64,000 bases of DNA from Sipunculus nudus (Eukaryota > Annelida > Sipuncula > Golfingiida > Sipunculidae): positions 47,607,797 to 47,671,796 of the forward strand of contig CM049321.1 of assembly GCA_026874595.1 (NCBI GenBank), given 5' to 3'. Below are positions 62,101 through 64,000 of the stretch, one piece after another (within the stretch, counting starts at the first letter, position 1; each line of letters begins with the position of its first letter). Both the position numbers and the translations under genes were made by a program. Under the pieces are notes generated by a model. That model saw only the letters and a list, made by a program, of their open reading frames with translations, was not told the DNA's origin and did not search any database.

Positions 62101-63450
62101 CCATCACAAATCCAGCTACCTGACAGCTAAGAGCAAAGTCTTGTTCATTCGAAATTATATAGTAAAGAAAAATAATTAAGATTTAACAAAAAAGCATTTA
62201 AGAAATAAAACAAAATTTGAATTAATTGAGAATGTACGGTAGATAATATATTCACTACATGCATCAGTTTCAACATTAGGAAATATATGATAAAATTACA
62301 AAATGTTACTTGCAACAGTATCTTCAATCATATCAACCATCCATGGCCTATATTACCTGTTCCTCTCAGACTTTATCTCCAGACTTTATTACAGGGAGTG
62401 TCTAGGTGAGGCCCATGAGCCATCCAGCTGTGACAACTGGAAGAGATGGCACGAGAAGATCGCTGAGATCAAACCAGAGGAACGTAAGTAGGCATTATGG
62501 GATATATTGAATTATCATTACCACGATTAATGTAAGGAAACTGATAGAGTGTTCAATAATGGCTCTGACTAGAAGATATGGATAGCATTGGCTCTCACAG
62601 AACCGATTTGACGAAAAATGGCTCTAACTCAAAAACAGTTGTATTATGGATGGCTCTGACAGAAACTTATATGATTATCAATTGCTGTTGAAAGAATCAG
62701 TAAAGATATTAGTTATTCTAATTAAAATAAAACGATTGTTGAAGATTGTAAGAGGAATGGATAGTAGGAATAATGGCTGAGACTACAAATTTTATGATTT
62801 TCAAGATAAAGATATTTTTTATAAGTATTATACAGAGGCAAATTGCAGTAAAGCCTATGAGAGAATCTATCAAAACGCATCAGGACAAAATGTAAGGACA
62901 GTTTTTAGTGCCTTTTGTTGGGTTCATTATTGCATTGAGAAGCTTCTGTGATCATTTAGACAACAAAGTTGCTGGTTGATTATTGAAGGCATCTTACACA
63001 AGTTCAGTCTATATTTCAACAATCTCGACCAATCTGTAATTTAATTGGCCCAAAATTGTAAAACAAATATTTGCTGCAGCAATGTGGTTTGATGCATTAA
63101 TTCATTTTGCAGCTCCCATAGTTTTACTAAAAATACCTAGATGGCACTGTTGACACTCCATTCCCACCTCATACTAGACACAGTTCTTTAGTCCTGGATC
63201 CTGATCAAGATATTTAGCTGCCATCTCATAAGTTATCCAAGAAGATTAACATTGTCATATGACAACAAGCACAAGTCTAGATAGGCTAGAATAACAGTGA
63301 TTTGTATTTTTTTTTTCAGTGAGCAAAACTGAGGATGAAACGGAGCTGGCTGCTAACTGTTTGTGGTTAGTGACAAACTCCAAACCCTGCCCCAACTGTA
63401 AATCCCCCATACAGAAGAACGAAGGCTGTAATCACATGAAATGCTCCAAG
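44012..63450 (+). CDS. ANKIB1: ANKIB1 orthologue, RBR E3 ubiquitin ligase (5' half, 12 coding exons; continues past window)
   Basis: Joining the twelve exons listed separately gives one uninterrupted frame of about 532 residues (526 if the upstream donor of exon 5 is used). Numbering below uses the longer form. The order is that of vertebrate ANKIB1: an N-terminal [10 protein letters not shown] leader, ankyrin motifs (TPLH at 48-51 and again at 136-139), a UBA-like helical region around 235-285, then the RBR module. RING1 ligands read as Cys320, Cys323, Cys338, His340, Cys343, Cys346, Cys365 and Cys370. The IBR holds Cys409, Cys414, Cys451, His455, Cys458, Cys461, His466 and Cys471. RING2 begins with Cys512 and Cys515, and the EGCNHM motif supplies the expected catalytic Cys525. 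Known for the family: RBR ligases pass ubiquitin through a thioester on this RING2 cysteine. Substrates are not evident here. The family is about 1,080 residues long, so roughly half is present. The start has A at -3 and G at +4, with an in-frame TGA at 44000-44002. Confidence 0.95.
44759..44946. mobile_element. Pogo/Tigger-type MITE, 188 bases, TA target
   Basis: The ends CAGTGAAACCTCATTGTGTC and GACACAACGAGGTTTCACTG are inverted with one mismatch, flanked on both sides by TA. It lies in intron 1 of ANKIB1. No coding capacity. Confidence 0.85.
45135..45320 (-). mobile_element. tRNA-headed V-type SINE, copy 2 (degenerate)
   Basis: It aligns with 22180-22345: GTGGAGGAAACTGGTGAACC, a CAGAGAAAACC phrase, a GCCTTGGACGGGCAACTACA phrase, and a decayed inverse box B. 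It is antisense to ANKIB1, in intron 1. Confidence 0.6.
45467..45674 (+). CDS. ANKIB1: ANKIB1 coding exon 2
   Basis: The 208-base exon lies between TTTTCTCAG and GTAAGT. It enters at phase 2, completing Arg63, and leaves at phase 0 after Asp132. It encodes the GNPNKRN ankyrin turn and the family's linker between the first and second ankyrin repeats ([12 protein letters not shown]), which is recognisable in vertebrate ANKIB1. Confidence 0.93.
46024..46080 (+). CDS. ANKIB1: ANKIB1 coding exon 3
   Basis: A 57-base exon of 19 whole codons (residues 133-151) between CAG and GTAAAG. It encodes [19 protein letters not shown], a canonical ankyrin TPLHxAAxxG helix pair. Flanking exons end and begin at phase 0, so skipping it would keep the frame. 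Confidence 0.93.
46509..46634 (+). CDS. ANKIB1: ANKIB1 coding exon 4
   Basis: A 126-base exon of 42 codons (residues 152-193) between TATTTCAG and GTAAGT. It continues the ankyrin array: [10 protein letters not shown], then [11 protein letters not shown] as a TPLHxA-like helix. It ends with the ESKMVFS stretch found in ANKIB1 proteins. Phase is 0 at both ends. Confidence 0.93.
47288..47715 (+). mobile_element. tRNA-derived SINE, copy 1 (intron 4)
   Basis: The head reads TTTAGTCTAGGGGTAGAGCA (box A-like), then GAGTTCAAATCTC (box B, about 47336). The body has CAGTTGGCCCCCA, CAGTCATGTATCACTCAC and a tail region AAAAAAATGGAGGC. Two related copies lie at 49856 and 54092. Confidence 0.75.
47798..49631 (+). 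mobile_element. Family B Helentron-like element, copy B2 (intron 4)
   Basis: The left end is TTATTAGCTCAGCTGACTA with a shortened GTCCGTCGTCC run. The right end is GTCAGCTGAGCACAGTGACC then CATGGGTCCCTTGTTT. It matches B1 closely and has a 16-C tract at 48617-48632. It ends 40 bases before coding exon 5. Confidence 0.82.
49672..49749 (+). CDS. ANKIB1: ANKIB1 coding exon 5 (two possible donors)
   Basis: The exon follows TGTTGCAG and encodes an acidic stretch starting [11 protein letters not shown]. Two in-frame donors are visible. GAG|GTAAAC ends the exon at 49731 (20 codons). GAT|GTGAGT ends it at 49749 (26 codons, adding VNRARD). The downstream donor fits the consensus better at +5 and +6, so it is used for the coordinates. 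Both choices leave phase 0. This region is poorly conserved in the family. Confidence 0.75.
49856..50212 (+). mobile_element. tRNA-derived SINE, copy 2 (intron 5)
   Basis: It shares GGCTCGGGGGTAGAACACAA, CAGTTGGCCCCCACCCAGGG, TGTTTCACTCACAA and an AAAATTGGAGGCAGTT tail with the copies at 47288 and 54092. Box B is decayed. Confidence 0.7.
50584..50871. mobile_element. hAT-type MITE, 288 bases, with 8-bp target duplication
   Basis: The ends CAGGCTTGGGTCAAGTACA and TGTACTTGACTTAAGCCTG are inverted with two mismatches. Flanks TTGCAAGC (50576-50583) and TAGCAAGC (50872-50879) agree at 7 of 8. The interior is built from many ACTTGTACTT-like repeats. Confidence 0.78.
51607..52008. mobile_element. 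TA-flanked MITE, 402 bases (intron 5)
   Basis: CTGTGGTTGCTTTT at the left and AAAGCCAACCACAG at the right form the inverted ends, each flanked by TA. A partial relative (AAGCTGACCACAGTAA) ends near 50547. The interior has CGAAAAT/ATTTTTGTG-like repeats. 52010-53600 beyond it holds no recognised feature. Confidence 0.7.
53609..53726 (+). CDS. ANKIB1: ANKIB1 coding exon 6
   Basis: A 118-base exon between CTTTCAG and GTCAGT. It encodes [17 protein letters not shown] and the following [21 protein letters not shown], the start of the conserved UBA-like region. It enters at phase 0 and leaves one base into the next codon. Confidence 0.93.
54092..54490 (+). mobile_element. tRNA-derived SINE, copy 3 (intron 6)
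   Basis: The head CCTCGGGGGCAGAGCACTTG (box A-like) and GAGTTCAAAACTC (box B-like) are followed by the same body and a tail ending AAAAAAATGGAGGCGGTT. Confidence 0.75.
54497..54831. mobile_element. PIF/Harbinger-type MITE, 335 bases, TTA target
   Basis: The inverted ends extend about 37 bases and include the perfect GGTATGGTTCTCAGGCAC / GTGCCTGAGAACCATACC pair. The element starts and ends with GGCC and is flanked by TTA on both sides, the usual 3-bp target of this superfamily. It lies 42 bases upstream of coding exon 7. Confidence 0.8.
54874..55055 (+). CDS. ANKIB1: ANKIB1 coding exon 7
   Basis: A 182-base exon between TCCTTTCAG and GTGAGT. It completes the split Glu and encodes [20 protein letters not shown], the second half of the UBA-like region, then a variable linker to RING1. 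It leaves at phase 0. A Harbinger-type MITE ends only 42 bases upstream of the exon. Confidence 0.93.
55448..55536 (+). CDS. ANKIB1: ANKIB1 coding exon 8 (RING1, first six ligands)
   Basis: An 89-base exon between CTGTTTTAG and GTATGT. It encodes CDIC, then [11 protein letters not shown], giving six of the eight RING1 zinc ligands (Cys320, Cys323, Cys338, His340, Cys343, Cys346). It leaves two bases into Arg349. Confidence 0.95.
55975..56305. repeat. Dispersed repeat in intron 8
   Basis: It shares phrases with 43655-43965 and 51163-51400 (the CCCCACATATTATAAACCCA type, ACAACATGTTTGTAAACAC, GCAGCCTGTGTG). The family was not identified and the boundaries are soft. Confidence 0.4.
57287..57329 (-). 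mobile_element. Helentron-like right-end remnant, reverse orientation
   Basis: AACAAGTGACCAAAGGGTCA followed by TGACGCTCAGCTG is the family A right end on the opposite strand. It lies about 110 bases before copy A2. Confidence 0.6.
57439..59874 (+). mobile_element. Family A Helentron-like element, copy A2 (full length, intron 8)
   Basis: The left inverted repeat AGCTCAGCTGAC (57444-57455) is followed by a GTCTGTCC run. The right GCAGCTGAGC (59841-59850) is followed by the perfect palindrome TGACCCATGGGTCA (59855-59868) and CTTGTT. At 2.4 kb it is the most complete family A copy. AGGTCA half-sites lie at 57773-57799. It ends 123 bases before coding exon 9. Confidence 0.85.
59998..60142 (+). 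CDS. ANKIB1: ANKIB1 coding exon 9 (RING1 end)
   Basis: A 145-base exon between TTATTGCAG and GTAACA. It encodes [13 protein letters not shown] with the last two RING1 cysteines (365 and 370), then [20 protein letters not shown] leading into the IBR. It leaves at phase 0 after the FDIK motif. Confidence 0.95.
60302..60412. repeat. Dispersed inverted repeat, copy 2 (intron 9)
   Basis: ATCAGACCAATGAGAGCGTG and GTGCATCCAGCTC match 37690-37740. AGACCAATGAGAGCG is answered by CGCTGGTCTGATT, so the unit folds. Confidence 0.6.
60430..60683 (+). repeat. Tandem duplication of the exon 10 acceptor (two decoy 3' splice sites)
   Basis: The junction TTTCTCAG|GCCTTTGTAGACAGTAA at exon 10 is preceded by copies with CAG ending at 60448 (GCATTTGTAGACAGTACTCC) and 60558 (GCCTTTGTAGACAGTAATGC). 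Each copy continues with a shared TGCAAATTAAGAA stretch. Read in the exon frame, each decoy meets a stop in its eighth codon. Confidence 0.85.
60684..60868 (+). CDS. ANKIB1: ANKIB1 coding exon 10 (IBR)
   Basis: A 185-base exon between TTTTCTCAG and GTAGGT. It encodes [17 protein letters not shown] and [10 protein letters not shown]. Between them lies a Gly/Ala/Thr-rich insertion typical of the variable IBR loop. It leaves two bases into the Trp codon. Two degenerate copies of its own 3' splice site lie 125 and 235 bases upstream. Confidence 0.95.
60874..62381 (+). mobile_element. Family B-like Helentron element, copy B3, filling intron 10
   Basis: It begins TTTTAGTTCAGCTGACTAAA five bases after the exon 10 junction. 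It follows family B (CCCAAGATCTCCTACCAGAA, TGCCTAATATCAAAACCACT) and stops at CTTTATCTCCA, 13 bases before exon 11. The right inverted repeat and palindrome are missing. A 19-C tract (61085-61103) and a nested MITE lie inside. Confidence 0.8.
61335..61739. mobile_element. TA-flanked MITE nested in B3, about 405 bases
   Basis: The insert interrupts family B sequence between CCTATT and the CAGGACTGCCTAAT-equivalent. Its ends CAGTAGAGTG and CGCTCTACGA are inverted relatives flanked by TA. AAAATTTGTTTTTCC-type phrases recur near both ends. Confidence 0.65.
62395..62483 (+). CDS. ANKIB1: ANKIB1 coding exon 11 (IBR end)
   Basis: An 89-base exon between TTATTACAG and GTAAGT. It encodes [18 protein letters not shown], closing the IBR with Cys461, His466 and Cys471, then KIAEIKPEE. 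The upstream intron is almost entirely one mobile element, which also supplies sequence up to 13 bases before the exon. Confidence 0.95.
62484..63319 (+). other. ANKIB1 intron 11, no feature recognised
   Basis: An AT-rich intron with a short tandem-like stretch of ATGGCTCTGAC/ATGGCTCTAAC phrases (62560-62665). No mobile-element end was seen. Confidence 0.6.
63320..63450 (+). CDS. ANKIB1: ANKIB1 coding exon 12 (RING2 with catalytic Cys)
   Basis: A 131-base exon between TTTTTTCAG and GTAGGA. It encodes [20 protein letters not shown] and then [12 protein letters not shown]. The GCNHM cysteine (residue 525) is the position that forms the ubiquitin thioester in RBR ligases. It ends at phase 0. 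The remaining RING2 ligands and the C-terminal half lie beyond the window; nothing else coding is seen in 63451-64000. Confidence 0.95.
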
Positions 63451-64000
63451 GTAGGATTCCGTTTATGTTAAATAAATGTTTTATGTGACTGTACAGTTGG
63501 ACTATTGGTTGGGTGCCCACTTCTGACTGAAATACAATTTCTGACTGAAATACAGATGTATATTTATATTGGAATATTTATTGCTGAAATAAGTACCTCC
63601 AGTTAACAGTATTTACTGTAATAATTAAATTGTATGCTCCACTTAGTGGCTGACATCTGGTATTATAATCTTCTCTGTTATATATACACCATACGGTGCT
63701 AACAAAAATTTACTGGAACATTTCTTACTTTTTCTCAAAGTTAACACTTCAGTGAAAACATGAAACTTATGTTTTTTTTTCAAACGTGAAAAGGATATTG
63801 ATCATTTATGTTTAAGTAGAGTTGTGTCCTAAGTGGATATGTCTGGTTGGTTTTGTCCAGATAAATGGAGGTTTAATTTTCTACCAGTTGCTGCATGTAA
63901 TCAACTTGGTGTCAGATGCGGGATCGATTATAACACCTTACATTTGCATTTAGACATCTTTGATAACAGATCTGATGTATTAGTAAACAAACACAAATTT

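Overview
This is a metazoan nuclear window: AT-rich, split genes with GT-AG introns, and a dense load of non-autonomous mobile elements. The repeat types point to a lophotrochozoan, most likely a bivalve mollusc: Helentron-like elements with GTCC/GTCT microsatellites, V-domain-type SINEs, RTE-type LINE tails and many MITEs. The species cannot be named from the sequence. Only two protein-coding loci are well supported, both on the + strand.

Locus 1 (14036-15453) is a single large coding exon for a 469-residue C2H2 zinc-finger protein with 12 fingers. A broken, oppositely oriented LINE reverse transcriptase (about 12700-13990) lies immediately upstream. Locus 2 is the 5' half of an ANKIB1 orthologue, a RING-between-RING (RBR) ubiquitin ligase with N-terminal ankyrin repeats. 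It has one predicted 5'UTR exon (42979-43081) and twelve coding exons (44012-63450). All twelve are phase-consistent, and they run from the start methionine to the catalytic cysteine of RING2. The gene continues past the right edge.

Layout. 1-12400 is a nest of Helentron-like elements, here called families A, B, C and D. They share one plan: a short subterminal inverted repeat, a GC-rich microsatellite or GTCC run near the left end in several copies, a matching inverted repeat near the right end, then a small palindrome and a terminal CTTGTTT-like end. 12600-15453 holds the LINE fragment and the zinc-finger gene. 17400-30430 is mostly repeats: an RTE tail, a second family C copy, two hAT-type MITEs, V-type SINEs, and a tandem duplication interrupted by a SINE with a 13-bp target-site duplication. 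31086-34930 is a satellite whose right half is a clean 173-bp higher-order repeat made of five about 35-bp monomers. 35458-37472 is a large foldback element inside a TA microsatellite. 37500-42970 is mostly AT-rich unique sequence ending in a purine-rich minisatellite. 42979-63450 is ANKIB1, whose introns are full of elements in sense orientation.

The most interesting observations are these. The intron after ANKIB1 coding exon 10 is, apart from about 18 bases at its edges, one Helentron-like element with a nested MITE. The 3' splice site of exon 10 is preceded by two tandem degenerate copies of itself, each followed by an in-frame stop. Several element families carry arrays of AGGTCA nuclear-receptor half-sites. 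The 173-bp higher-order satellite shows a sharp switch between two sequence subtypes. Large parts of the window are repeat or featureless AT-rich DNA, and most short open frames there are chance.
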